A DNA stretch of 64,000 nucleotides. Source: Comamonas halotolerans. GTDB taxonomy: Bacteria; Pseudomonadota; Gammaproteobacteria; Burkholderiales; Burkholderiaceae_C. Under the pieces are notes generated by a model. The model saw nothing but the letters and a program-made list of their open reading frames with translations, was not told where the DNA came from and searched no databases. How positions within the stretch are numbered: the stretch's first letter is position 1; every line of letters begins with the position of its first letter. The stretch covers positions 121,649 to 185,648 of the forward strand of contig NZ_JASAUZ010000067.1 of the NCBI RefSeq assembly GCF_030162935.1. Reading direction: 5' to 3'. Shown piece by piece: positions 46,382-55,734 of the stretch. The position numbers were made by a program, and so were the translations under genes.

Positions 46382-47968
46382 TCAAATGCTCATGGCCTTG
46401 GCATGCAGGCGCTGGATGGCATCCAGTGACGACAGCACTGCCCCCTCCTGCCATGCAGGAATGAATGAAATGTGCTCACCAGCCAGCACCAGCCGGTTAT
46501 CAATCTGAGCCATGTTGTCGTAATGCTGCGCGCGCAAATCGTCAGTCCACGCACCGAAACACCCTTGAATCCAGCCCATGCGATGCCACGCTACCGATGT
46601 ACCGTTGAGGAACTCCTGCTTGTATTGCGGATGAATCTGGCTGCCATATTCCAGCGCCAAGCGAATACGCTCCTTGGGTGTGAGCGAAGAGAAGCGATAG
46701 GCATTGGTGTTGTCAAACGAATACGCGCCCAGCAACACCGCCGGGCCCGGGCGCATGTAATCGTTGGAGGGATAAGAGATCTGCTGGATAGGCAGGTCGG
46801 TATTCGTAATGCCGCCGTAAATTCGCTCGTCTTCTTCCCAGAAGCGGCGCTTGAATTCCAGACCGATCTTCATGGAGCTGCCATAAGGCAATGCCTCAAT
46901 ACCAGCACGCATCTTGTCGCCCACCTGAATATCGAGCTGGCTCAGGATGGATGCAGGGATGGTGCACACACACCAGTCCGCCTGGACTTGCTGCTGCGCG
47001 CCATCACGGGTGTAGCTGACCGTGACTGCTTTGTCGTTCTGTGCAATCTTCGTCACCTTGGCGTTGTACTGAATGGCATGCCCCAAATCCCTGGCCATTG
47101 CCTTGGCCAGCATGTCCATACCACCAGCCGGCTGGAAGATGGTGCTGTGAAATTCCGTCAGATTGCCTGCCCCGATTTGCGCCCACAAATTGGATTGCAA
47201 AATCTCGGTCAGGCCAATCGGTTGTGATGCCTTGGCTCGCGCCATCAGACCGCCAGCAGGGTCCACGTCGTAGCCGCGGTACTCACTGGTATGCAAGCTA
47301 GAGACATAGCGGTAATCCTTGTCCAGCGCCCCAAAGCTCTTCAAACTCGCAAGCAGTTTCTCTGTATCTTCCTTGCTGATCGCGGAATCCAGCCCGCCCT
47401 GGTTCGCAGCTTTGGCCAGCAACTCAGAAACGTGTCCCCGGAAGTCGGTCGAGATATGCCGAAAACGCTGTGGTTTGCCTCCAAACGCCTTGCTGTTGTG
47501 CACATAGGCATTGTGATTCACCTGATTGAATGCCTCCAGCTGCACCCCGTAACGACGGTACAGATCCATCATGGCGTGGTGGTTGTGGGGCACTCGCCAT
47601 GGGCCAGGATTGAGATAGTTGCCCTTGGCAAATCCGACTGTCTGCGTGGTGCCATCCAGCTCTGTGAACGTATCACCGCCACGCAAGGTCCACGCACGTC
47701 CGCCAGCGCGCCCCTGGTACTCCAGCACCGTCACCTTGTAGCCCGCATTGCGCAGTTCCACGGCAGCCACCATGCCTGCAAGGCCAGCGCCCAGCACCAC
47801 CACAGAAGCGCCAGGCTTGGCCTTGCCCAGTTGCACAGGCCCTTGGTAGGTCGACTGTGCCGCATGGCCTAGACTGGACATGGCTTGATACATCACCGCA
47901 CCACCCGCGGCTTGACCAATCATCGTGAGCAATTTGCGCCGTGTCAGCGGCATATGTACTTCTGGCAT
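46382..47968 (-). CDS. Tat-exported flavin amine oxidase (monoamine / L-amino-acid oxidase family)
   Basis: A 528-residue FAD enzyme. A twin-arginine signal (TRRKLLTMIG, residues 9-18) sends it folded to the periplasm. The dinucleotide motif VVVLGAGLAGMVAA follows near residue 57, then GRAGGRAWT, and the C-terminal FAD segment LAGEHISFIPAWQEGAVLS. The family oxidises amines or amino acids to imines. Cytochrome c and RidA-lipoprotein genes follow directly, and azurin a little further. The start ATG at 47968 or 47953 is open. The substrate is unknown. Confidence 0.92.
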   Translation of the reverse strand: MPEVHMPLTRRKLLTMIGQAAGGAVMYQAMSSLGHAAQSTYQGPVQLGKAKPGASVVVLGAGLAGMVAAVELRNAGYKVTVLEYQGRAGGRAWTLRGGDTFTELDGTTQTVGFAKGNYLNPGPWRVPHNHHAMMDLYRRYGVQLEAFNQVNHNAYVHNSKAFGGKPQRFRHISTDFRGHVSELLAKAANQGGLDSAISKEDTEKLLASLKSFGALDKDYRYVSSLHTSEYRGYDVDPAGGLMARAKASQPIGLTEILQSNLWAQIGAGNLTEFHSTIFQPAGGMDMLAKAMARDLGHAIQYNAKVTKIAQNDKAVTVSYTRDGAQQQVQADWCVCTIPASILSQLDIQVGDKMRAGIEALPYGSSMKIGLEFKRRFWEEDERIYGGITNTDLPIQQISYPSNDYMRPGPAVLLGAYSFDNTNAYRFSSLTPKERIRLALEYGSQIHPQYKQEFLNGTSVAWHRMGWIQGCFGAWTDDLRAQHYDNMAQIDNRLVLAGEHISFIPAWQEGAVLSSLDAIQRLHAKAMSI

Positions 47969-48230
47969 AGATCAGGCTTTCAGTTGTTATGAGTCATGCC
48001 TCCAACGTGCATGCAGCAACTTCCTTTGCAACACCTGTGCCAGAACACCGCATCGCAATAAAGCCCTGGGTGCCATTGCTTGTAGCCACGAAATCTGCAC
48101 CGAAAAGCTGCGCCCCCGATCTTTGCGCTGAACCATAGTGGTTGCATGCGCATCAAAACTGTGCAACCGTTTTCACCATGGTGTCGTGCTTGCGGGCATG
48201 CTTGCAGGCAAAAAGACCAGTGCAAGACCC
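47969..48230. other. intergenic region upstream of amine oxidase, no gene seen
   Basis: A 311-base gap in all up to the binding-protein gene; both flanking genes are on the minus strand. It should carry the promoter of the amine oxidase cluster. No RNA gene or clear operator was recognised. Confidence 0.5.
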
Positions 48231-48257
48231 AAAGAAAAAGCCCGTCGAAACGGGCCT
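48231..48257 (-). terminator. terminator after Bug-type binding-protein gene
   Basis: GCCCGT (48240-48245), loop CGAA, ACGGGC (48250-48255), preceded by AAAGAAAAA, which is the T-rich tail on the minus strand. Confidence 0.85.
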
Positions 48258-48279
48258 TATGGATTGCTAGGTGGTGGTG

Positions 48280-49260
48280 CTAATCGATGCGTGCTCCCGA
48301 CGCATCCACCACGGTTTTCCAATGTGCCAGCTCCGCAGGCAAGCTGGCGGCAAAAGTCTTGGGACTGGAGTCCACGGGCTCGGCACCCAGCGTTTTCAAA
48401 CGCTCTTGCATGACGGGTGTTGCCAGCACTTGCTTGATCGACGAGTGCAGCCTGTCGATGATCGGCTGCGGCGTGCCAGCAGGTGCAAACAGGCCATACC
48501 AGGACGTCACGGCCAAATCCTTAAGCACGGGAATCTCTGGGGCCAGAGGGGTTGGTTTGTCGGAGGCCACGCCCAACACGCGCAGCTTGCCACTGCTGAC
48601 AAAAGGCATCACGCCCGGAAAGCTGCCAAAAGTCACAGGCAACTGCCCAGCAACCACGTCGGTAGCAGCAGCGGCAGCCCCCTTGTACGGCACGTGCAGC
48701 AACTCGATACCCTTTTGCTTTTTCAACATCTCGCCCAGCAAATGGTTGAGCGTGCCATTGCCTGCAGACGCATATTCAACCTGATTGGGATGTGCCTTGG
48801 CATAGACCACAAGTTCATCCAAAGTCTTTGCCGGAAACTTAGGATTCACCACCAGCAGATAGGGTGCCACCGCCAGTTGCATCACCGGTGCAAAATCCTT
48901 GATCGGATCAAAGCCGGTTCTGGAATACAGCGCAGGATTGATGGTGTGTGCGCTTTGCGCTGTCACCAGAAAAGTATGTCCATCGGGCGCACTGCGGGCT
49001 ACCTGCGCTGTGCCCAGATTGCCGTTGGCACCCGGGCGGTTTTCCACAATGACCGGCTGGCCCAAGGTGTTCTCCAAACCCTGCGCCACCGCACGAGCAA
49101 TCACATCATTGGCACCGCCAGGATTTTGAGGCACGACAAAGGTGATCGGCTTGCTCGGCCAGTTGCTTTGCGCAAAGACCATCGGCACCGCCGCACAGGA
49201 AACAACAACAGATGCAGCCAGCAAGGCATGGCGGCGGGAAAAAGCAGTGTGCTTTGGCAT
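48280..49260 (-). CDS. Bug family tripartite tricarboxylate transporter substrate-binding protein
   Basis: A 326-residue periplasmic binding protein of the Bug/TctC family, greatly expanded in Burkholderiales. The signal peptide is residues 1-30 (SRRHALL, ending VFA). The mature start WPSKPITFVVPQNPGGANDVIAR is characteristic, as is the later VPYKGAAAAATDVVAGQ. It binds a carboxylate-type ligand that is unknown. No TctA/TctB membrane genes are nearby, which is usual for these orphans. The ATG at 49260 is chosen by the signal peptide. Confidence 0.95.
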   Translation of the reverse strand: MPKHTAFSRRHALLAASVVVSCAAVPMVFAQSNWPSKPITFVVPQNPGGANDVIARAVAQGLENTLGQPVIVENRPGANGNLGTAQVARSAPDGHTFLVTAQSAHTINPALYSRTGFDPIKDFAPVMQLAVAPYLLVVNPKFPAKTLDELVVYAKAHPNQVEYASAGNGTLNHLLGEMLKKQKGIELLHVPYKGAAAAATDVVAGQLPVTFGSFPGVMPFVSSGKLRVLGVASDKPTPLAPEIPVLKDLAVTSWYGLFAPAGTPQPIIDRLHSSIKQVLATPVMQERLKTLGAEPVDSSPKTFAASLPAELAHWKTVVDASGARID

Positions 49261-49535
49261 CACAACTCCAAGTACGTCAATGGACATGAACCACGCAGCA
49301 GCATGCATGGCTCCTGAGAGGCGAACTTGCGGCTTGTGGCCTGCAAGAGATTGCGCAGGCGTGTCGCCCAGGCTGCGCAGTGGCAAGTACCGCCAGGGCA
49401 AGGATGTTCGCGCCAGTCGGTCTTGAGAAGAGATAGGGGAAATCATAGGCAGGCATGCACCTGCGCTCGGACAAAAGCGCATGGGCTGCCAGCGTTCTGT
49501 CAGATTGGGCCCCTGACCTCGCTGATTCGGCAAGC

Positions 49536-49997
49536 CTAGCGTCCGTTCAAAGCCGCAACGGCCTCCTCACGCAATAAGCCCTCTTGCACAAGCACGCTTG
49601 GCTGTGCCGGGCCCAGCACCTGCGCACAGCGTGCAGGCAAAGACGGGCCTCCCAGTGCCTCGGCAATATCTTGCGTGGTGGCTGCAAACACCACGCGGGA
49701 GATACCAGCCCAGAACATGGCACCGCTGCACATGGCACAAGGCTCTGCACTGGCAAACACCGTACTGCCTTGCAAGCTTGCGGCCCCCAGCTTGGCGGTG
49801 GCCTCGCGCACCAGCACCAGTTCGGCGTGGGCAGTGCAATCGCTGGTGGTGTTCTGCATGTTGCGTGCAGTGAGCAAAACCTCCCCTTGCGGCGACACCA
49901 GGGTCGCGCCAAACGGCGTATCTCCTGCCGCGCGTGCTTTTCGCGATGCTTCAATGGCCAGAGCCATGGCTTGTACTTCAGAGGCTTTGTAGTTCAT
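49536..49997 (-). CDS. nucleoside deaminase (cytidine/deoxycytidylate deaminase fold)
   Basis: A 153-residue zinc deaminase. The motif HAE (in CTAHAELVLV) gives the zinc His and the catalytic Glu, and PCAMC gives the two zinc Cys. It resembles guanine deaminase/GuaD-like and tRNA-adenosine deaminase-like enzymes; the exact base is not clear. Cytosolic. It lies 45 bases downstream of an uncharacterised gene on the same strand, possibly cotranscribed. Confidence 0.9.
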   Translation of the reverse strand: MNYKASEVQAMALAIEASRKARAAGDTPFGATLVSPQGEVLLTARNMQNTTSDCTAHAELVLVREATAKLGAASLQGSTVFASAEPCAMCSGAMFWAGISRVVFAATTQDIAEALGGPSLPARCAQVLGPAQPSVLVQEGLLREEAVAALNGR

Positions 49998-50021
49998 AGC
50001 GATCCATCTCTCACGTGCTCC

Positions 50022-50043
50022 AAAAGGCAGAGCGATATGCCTT
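50022..50043 (-). terminator. weak terminator-like stem
   Basis: AAGGCA (50024-50029) pairs with TGCCTT (50038-50043) and reads on the minus strand as a six-pair stem with TTTT at its end. It overlaps the stop codon of the gene at 50043, so its role is uncertain. Confidence 0.35.
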
Positions 50044-50897
50044 CAAACCCTGTGCTCCAGGTTTGACTCGAGGTTTTTTACCAGCCACACGATGGCCTGT
50101 ACCGGAGAACACCCCCGGGTCAGACAAACCTCAGACAGTGCTTGCGCATGCACCATGCGCAGCTCCACAGGAATGGTTTTCAACTGGTGGGCCACCGCCA
50201 GGGCAAAGCGATGTTTGCCGCCATGCAACTTCACCACAGCGCCATCACGATCCAGGGCAATGCCGATTTCCCGGTCGCTTTCCAGCCCCAACTTTTGCGC
50301 CACTTCTTTGTTGGAAAGTACGCCATGTTGGGCCACGGATGCATGCAGCGCATGAAATCGCTGGAAATAGGCCTGTATTTTCTCCAGACTGTCCAGCCGG
50401 ATTTGCTGGCGTACCACAGGCCGTTGCTGCTCCATGGCTTTCACCAGCTGCGCATACGTGGGGGTGTGCTCACACTGCCAGCCTGCAGCCATCAGCTCTT
50501 GCACTTCCCGAAGCACAGGCAGACGTGACATCTCATAGCGAGCGGGAACCAAATCACCATAGGCCAGAAAATAGTCGCTGGTATGCAAACGCCTGTCGCC
50601 CAGCTCCAGCCAGTCAGCCATATGGAAGCGAATTTTCTCCAACGGGATCTGCAATACCAGCCGCTGACCCAAACATTCCTGCACCCACGCAGGGTGCAGC
50701 GCGAAATCCACAGCGTCGCCGCAATCGTGAGCCACATTGAGCGCACTCAAGCTGCGGCGCAGCAAAGCATTCAGTGTCCATGCAGGCTTGAACGCATAGC
50801 GCACCGATTTGGCGATCTTGTTGCGCTGGTTGCGCTGCTGGCGGTCTTGCGGGCTCAGTTGCGAAGTGTTCAGCCGTTTTAATCCTGCTTGGTTCAA
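50043..50897 (-). CDS. uncharacterised protein with ParB/sulfiredoxin-like motif
   Basis: A 284-residue soluble protein I do not recognise. Near the C-terminus, LDRDGAVVKLHGGKHRFALAV followed by LKTIPVELRMV resembles the core of ParB/sulfiredoxin-fold domains (GG-HR-aiA..iPV). The N-terminal 60 residues are rich in Arg/Lys/Gln. There is no ATG; TTG at 50897 with AAGGG 7 bases upstream is the likely start, 25 bases after the Hsp70 gene, so it is probably cotranscribed with it. The motif match is by eye only. Confidence 0.7.
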   Translation of the reverse strand: MNQAGLKRLNTSQLSPQDRQQRNQRNKIAKSVRYAFKPAWTLNALLRRSLSALNVAHDCGDAVDFALHPAWVQECLGQRLVLQIPLEKIRFHMADWLELGDRRLHTSDYFLAYGDLVPARYEMSRLPVLREVQELMAAGWQCEHTPTYAQLVKAMEQQRPVVRQQIRLDSLEKIQAYFQRFHALHASVAQHGVLSNKEVAQKLGLESDREIGIALDRDGAVVKLHGGKHRFALAVAHQLKTIPVELRMVHAQALSEVCLTRGCSPVQAIVWLVKNLESNLEHRV

Positions 50898-50922
50898 ATC
50901 GTATCCCTTGTACTCACAAGCC

Positions 50923-53805
50923 TCACAGCAACACCAGCCCCGGCGGCAAGCTGTCACCAAGGCTGCGTTTCTGGTCTTCCGCTTCCATATGCACCACCTG
51001 CTGCACCAGCTCCATCCAGCGTGCAGGTGCTGCCGCAGCGCGCATTTTCTCCAGCACCTGAGCGCGCACGCTGTCGGGCATATCACGCGCCACATCGCCG
51101 GTCATGCGCGCCATCTGCACGGCGGCAAACATCGCTGTCTCGTTTTTGCGCCAGTCCTGCTCCAGAGCGGCTTGCAAAAACTCCATTGCCGCAGCAGGCG
51201 GCATCACCAGATGCGCATTGGCCGCCAGCGAATGGCGAGCCGCCAAACGGCCAATGGCCCACCATGTGTGCGCGGTTTCGTTCGGGCGTTGCAGGCGCTG
51301 CAGCATCCACTGCCCCATTTCCTGACGATATTGCCAAGGCACGGCCTCCATGGCGGCAAACAGGCGCAACATGTCGTCATAGCTGCCATGGCTGCTTTTA
51401 CCGCCATTGCGCTGCGTGGCTTGCTGCACGGTTTTCTGCATGGCTGAAGCTACCGCTTCCAGCACCTGCATTTGCTGCTCCTCGTTCAGACCCGCTGCCA
51501 CGCGGCGCCAGAACACCCACCACTCCGTCCAGTTGGCGGTTTCCTTTGGATGCCCAAGGCCCTGGGCATACAAGTCCCACACCTGCTGAATACGCCATGC
51601 ATCCAGCTGCGCACCCACGCCAGGGCGCAAACACCAGCCAGCAAGATTGAACCACACGCGCTCATGCTCAGCCGTACGGCGGCGGCGCCTGACACGCGCC
51701 AGCAAAGCATCAAACAGTGCACGCAGCAAGGCCACATTCCAGCCCTCGCGTGGCCCCAGCAACTTTTCCAGCGCCTGACGCAACTGCCGCACTTCCCTGG
51801 CGCTGACTTCCTGCGCCTGTGTGCCAAAAATGCGCTCGATCAGCGCCACGGCATCGGGCAATTTCTGCTCAGACGCGCTCACCCGCTTGGCGCCTTCTGT
51901 GCTGGCGCTCTCAGCACTCTCGGCACTGGCCGTCTCCGCCACCTGCCCCAACGCACCACGCACAGCAAACGGCAGCAACCAGGATTGCTCGGGGTCTGCC
52001 ACACCATCCAGCAAGCGCACACAACGCACCTCCAGCGTGCCCACTTCGGTCATGCAGGCTTGCAGCTGCACCTCCACCTGGGTGGCCGCTTGCCCTTCAA
52101 GCGCAGGCAGCACGGTGGACAGCGGCGGCAGTTCCACCCAGCCATCGCCCTCCAGGGGCAGCAACTGCCCCGCCTGAGGCGCCACATTTCCGCTGTGTGC
52201 CAGCAACGCAAAACGCACAGCCTGCCCCAGCTTGAGCGCAAAACGGCGACCAGAGAGCACCACACGCACACCTTCTTCCGTGCCCTTGGGCAACAGGCAG
52301 ACAAGCTGCGGCGCGGCGCCTTTTTTGCCCGGCAGCAGCAAGCAATAGCTGCGCGCCGAGCCCCCTCCGATCATGGGCAACAGAGCACGGTCAGGCTGAC
52401 TAGCCAGTGATTGTGCCTGCGGCACCTGAGCCGTCTGCGCGCGTGCTACTTGTTCAGCCTGCCAGCGCGCCAGACCCGAAGCTGCTGCGCCGCGTGCCAC
52501 TGCCCAATCGGGGTGCGGATTGTGCAGCACCCGCACAGGGCTGCCGCGCCATTGACTCAACTGCTGCGTCAGGCGCTGCGCCAGGGCATGGGCGTGGAAT
52601 ACGCCCCCATTCAGCAGCACGGTATCAGGCATCTCGCCTGCTGCATGCTGCGCCAGAAAATGCGCCAGATGCCGGCTGATGGCTGCATCGGCCGGGTACG
52701 GCAGACCAAAGCCACGCAGCGCCCCCTGCCGCTTGCCGGGTGTATCGCCAATCTGCGCCAAAGGCAAAAAGCCCTCCACCACCCACTGCTGCACCTGCGC
52801 CCGCGTGAGCGTGGCGCTTTGCGTGGCAGCCAGCAAACGGCTACCACCCCCGAGCAGCGTGATATTGACCTGCTCAGGCGCATCGGCAGCCAGCAATTGC
52901 TCTTTGGCAAGGCGGCAGCGCTGCACCAGGTGCGCAAAACGGGCAGCGGGCAGGCGCTGCTTACCGCCCGAGAGTTGTGGCTCCAGCTGGTGGGCAATCG
53001 CCAGATCCATGTTGTCACCGCCCAGCATCAAATGCTCGCCCACCGCTGTGCGCGTGAGCGTGGGCAAACCGCCATTCTGGGCCGCCTCCACGCGAATCAG
53101 CGTCAAGTCCGTGGTGCCGCCACCCACGTCCACCACCAGCACCAGGCGGCTGTCCGCCAGTTGCTGCTGCAATTGCGCGCTTTGCAGCACCAGCCAGTCA
53201 TGGAAAGCCGCCTTGGGCTCTTCCAGCAACTGCACCTGCGGCAAGCCCGCCAACTGCGCAGCTTCCAACGTCAATGCACGCGCGCCTTCGTCAAACGAAG
53301 CGGGCACCGTCAGCACCACCACCTGCGCGTGCAAGGGCGCAGCAGGATGCGCGCGATCCCACACAGTTTGAATATGTGAGAGATACGAAGCCGAGGCAGC
53401 CAAAGGTGAAATCTTGGCCACATCCTCCCCGGCACCCCACGGCAGGATGGGGGCTGTGCGGTCCACCCCCGTGTGGGACAGCCAGCTCTTGGCACTGGCA
53501 ACCAGCCGTGCAGGCACTGAGGCTCCCAGGTCACGTGCCCAGCGGCCAATCACCGCAGGCGCGGCATCGCTGGCACCCTGCGGCGGCCAGGGCTGCTGCC
53601 AGGCATCGCCCAGCTCACCCTGCGCGGCCTGGTAGCGCACAGAAGGCAGCAAGGTTTCCTGGCGTACCTCCGTGGCTGAAATGCGCTGCGGCACCTCCAG
53701 CAACGCAATGTCCTGCGCCGGCCCCATCAACGGCGCATAGGCCACCACGGTATGGCTGGTGCCTAAGTCAATGCCGACGATGAAGTGAGGCTCAGAGGAA
53801 TGCAT
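50923..53805 (-). CDS. Hsp70 family protein, long form (DUF3731-type C-terminus)
   Basis: A 960-residue DnaK-like protein, far longer than DnaK (about 640). Residues 1-390 form the actin-like ATPase: phosphate-1 VGIDLGTSHTVVAYAP, phosphate-2 VVDVGGGTTDLTL and LLEEPKAAF. The usual DnaK substrate domain is replaced by a beta-rich middle and a long helical C-terminal half (about 640-960), as in the DUF3731 Hsp70 group. A companion shorter Hsp70, often adjacent in other genomes, is not here. Clients are unknown. It is followed by the uncharacterised gene at 50043. Confidence 0.9.
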   Translation of the reverse strand: MHSSEPHFIVGIDLGTSHTVVAYAPLMGPAQDIALLEVPQRISATEVRQETLLPSVRYQAAQGELGDAWQQPWPPQGASDAAPAVIGRWARDLGASVPARLVASAKSWLSHTGVDRTAPILPWGAGEDVAKISPLAASASYLSHIQTVWDRAHPAAPLHAQVVVLTVPASFDEGARALTLEAAQLAGLPQVQLLEEPKAAFHDWLVLQSAQLQQQLADSRLVLVVDVGGGTTDLTLIRVEAAQNGGLPTLTRTAVGEHLMLGGDNMDLAIAHQLEPQLSGGKQRLPAARFAHLVQRCRLAKEQLLAADAPEQVNITLLGGGSRLLAATQSATLTRAQVQQWVVEGFLPLAQIGDTPGKRQGALRGFGLPYPADAAISRHLAHFLAQHAAGEMPDTVLLNGGVFHAHALAQRLTQQLSQWRGSPVRVLHNPHPDWAVARGAAASGLARWQAEQVARAQTAQVPQAQSLASQPDRALLPMIGGGSARSYCLLLPGKKGAAPQLVCLLPKGTEEGVRVVLSGRRFALKLGQAVRFALLAHSGNVAPQAGQLLPLEGDGWVELPPLSTVLPALEGQAATQVEVQLQACMTEVGTLEVRCVRLLDGVADPEQSWLLPFAVRGALGQVAETASAESAESASTEGAKRVSASEQKLPDAVALIERIFGTQAQEVSAREVRQLRQALEKLLGPREGWNVALLRALFDALLARVRRRRRTAEHERVWFNLAGWCLRPGVGAQLDAWRIQQVWDLYAQGLGHPKETANWTEWWVFWRRVAAGLNEEQQMQVLEAVASAMQKTVQQATQRNGGKSSHGSYDDMLRLFAAMEAVPWQYRQEMGQWMLQRLQRPNETAHTWWAIGRLAARHSLAANAHLVMPPAAAMEFLQAALEQDWRKNETAMFAAVQMARMTGDVARDMPDSVRAQVLEKMRAAAAPARWMELVQQVVHMEAEDQKRSLGDSLPPGLVLL

Positions 53806-54215
53806 GGGAAATGACGCGCAATACCGGAACTAATTGGGGCTGATCGTAGCAAGAGCGAAGCCCTGATTGGCACACCTCAGACAGAGACCCTGCATCCTCT
53901 CGCCGCCACATCAACAGGTGCACAGACTTGGCACGCTAATTGCCATGTGAAGGACGAATCGTTCAACGGGTTCATTTTCTCCTTCACTGCAACGCAAAGG
54001 CAGCCATGCACTTTTCAGAGAAAACGCCATTGCCGCGCTCCAGCAACCGTTTTGCCCTTGGTCTTTTCCGCCTGTACAGACACCGCGTATTTGTGCTGCA
54101 TCCCACTGTCAGCCGCGCCACCCCGCCGCCTGCCGCGCCGCGCCCTGCTCTGACCTATCCCTCCATCCATGCCTTTTCACGGTTCTCTCTTCGACTCACG
54201 GGTTACCGCACAGCT
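53806..54215. other. intergenic region between Hsp70 gene and porin 3
   Basis: A 410-base divergent gap. Frame in phase with the porin is open back to 53940 but the translation is Pro/Arg-rich and unlike any porin leader, so it is not coding. It should hold both promoters; no clear pair of elements was found. Confidence 0.5.
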
Positions 54216-55238
54216 ATGCATCTTCTCTCACGCACCACCCTCGCCCTCCTGACCATGACCAGCGCCTGCGCCGCCTTCGCGCAAGCCAGCCTCACCATTT
54301 ATGGGCGTATCAACACCTCGCTGGAGCACCAGACGGTAGACGGCAAGTCTGTGAACGCCATGGTCAACAACAACTCGCGCATCGGTTTTTATGGCCGCGA
54401 AGAACTTGGTCACGGGCTCAAGGCAGGCTTTGGTCTTGAAGCCGGTTTTCAGTCCGACACAGGCGCGGGCATGCTCAACACGGGAGGCATCTCGTTTGGC
54501 CGCAAGAGCAATGTCTATCTGGCTGGTGACTTTGGCAAACTACAAATGGGCCGCTCTGGTGGAAGCTCCTACGACTTTGTGGCTGACTACGGCGTGCTGG
54601 ACCAGCCCAACCATGACACAGGCTCGGTCTCGGACGCCATGTACTACAGCATCAGCCGCAGCACCAACGGCATCTCGTACACCACACCCACCATGGGTGG
54701 CCTCACGGTGGAAGCCGCCATGTCCATGCATGAAAAAGATCCTGACAGCGACATGAAAAACAGCGTGGACCTCGCCGCCAACTTGGTGCGTGGCGACTGG
54801 TCCTGGGGCGCTGGCTATACCAAGCGTGGTGACAACAACCAGTGGGGGCTGCGGGCGCACTACACACATGCATCATTCCAGATCGGTGCGTATTACCAGC
54901 GAGCCAAAGACGCCACCTCCGGCGGCTACTGCAATGCCGCACACGGTGGCTGCGGCACCCGCAACTCTGCCCGTATCAACGCCATGTACACCACCGGCGC
55001 ATCAGAGTTTGTGATTGGCTACGCCTGGGCTGGCGACTGGAGCCGACAGGCGCACAGTGGTTCGCGCCAGATCATGTTGGGCTACAACTTCAACCTGAGC
55101 AAGCGCACCAAGGTCTATGCGCTCTACACCAAGTACCTCAACGAGGCGAATGCACGGTATGGCTACGGATTCAAAAGTGGCGTGAACTATGGCGACGATG
55201 CAAGCACCTTTGGCGTAGGTTTACGCCATGCTTTCTAA
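54216..55238 (+). CDS. Gram-negative porin
   Basis: A 340-residue outer-membrane porin. Signal peptide of about 22 residues (ending AAFA before QASLTIYGRINTSLE), then the second-strand motif NNSRIGFYGREELGHGLKAG, a GRSGGSSYDFVADY loop-3 region, and a C-terminal strand ending in Phe (VGLRHAF). A loop near residue 240 reads GGYCNAAHGGCGTRN and may carry a disulfide, not common in this family. The ATG at 54216 is set by the signal peptide. Substrate unknown. Confidence 0.93.
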   Translation: MHLLSRTTLALLTMTSACAAFAQASLTIYGRINTSLEHQTVDGKSVNAMVNNNSRIGFYGREELGHGLKAGFGLEAGFQSDTGAGMLNTGGISFGRKSNVYLAGDFGKLQMGRSGGSSYDFVADYGVLDQPNHDTGSVSDAMYYSISRSTNGISYTTPTMGGLTVEAAMSMHEKDPDSDMKNSVDLAANLVRGDWSWGAGYTKRGDNNQWGLRAHYTHASFQIGAYYQRAKDATSGGYCNAAHGGCGTRNSARINAMYTTGASEFVIGYAWAGDWSRQAHSGSRQIMLGYNFNLSKRTKVYALYTKYLNEANARYGYGFKSGVNYGDDASTFGVGLRHAF

Positions 55239-55734
55239 AAGTGCACGGTCAACAGCCTGAGCACCAATCGCCACCCAGCAGCCAGTGCCTTGCCCCAGCT
55301 AAAGCGACTTGTGGCAAGACCTAAATAAGTAAGACGAAAGACGAGAAACGTAGACAAGCCCGCTGACCTCACGGACAGCGGGCTTCATTCATCAAGCAAG
55401 GCTATCTGGCGGCATCTGCATCAATGGACTCTGTCCACCCAAATCTCCGCCGTTTGTCCTTGCCCATTCAACCCGGACTCCGAACAGCACTGAATAAGCC
55501 CTTGTGCTGGATACCCTCCATCCACACAATCAATATGTAGAATCAAAAATAATTACCTAAAAATATATAGAAAGGAAATTTTTTATTTACTTTAAAAATC
55601 TGCCATCAATATTCAATTCACACAATAACGAATTTTTATATAATAGAGTCTGCCGTATTCCATATCAAAATTATATTGAATATAAAATTTTCAGAGTTTT
55701 ATTTTAAATTATTAAAAACAAAAATTTCTTATTT
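55239..55734. other. AT-rich boundary region after porin 3
   Basis: A 496-base gap. The left part has ordinary base composition and a stem-loop at 55356-55385. From about 55540 the sequence turns strongly AT-rich with long A and T runs up to the first DUF6708-like gene. No gene was seen; this is the left edge of the type VI cargo island, and no attachment site or direct repeat was noticed. Confidence 0.6.
55356..55390 (+). terminator. possible terminator after porin 3
   Basis: AAGCCCGCTG (55356-55365) pairs with CAGCGGGCTT (55376-55385) around a ten-base loop, followed by CATTC. The stem is strong but the T-run is missing. It lies 118 bases after the porin stop. Confidence 0.5.

Noticed and set aside
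52411..53379. Plus-strand open frame of 322 codons inside the Hsp70 gene
   Set aside because: Antisense shadow of the ATPase domain, no start signal.
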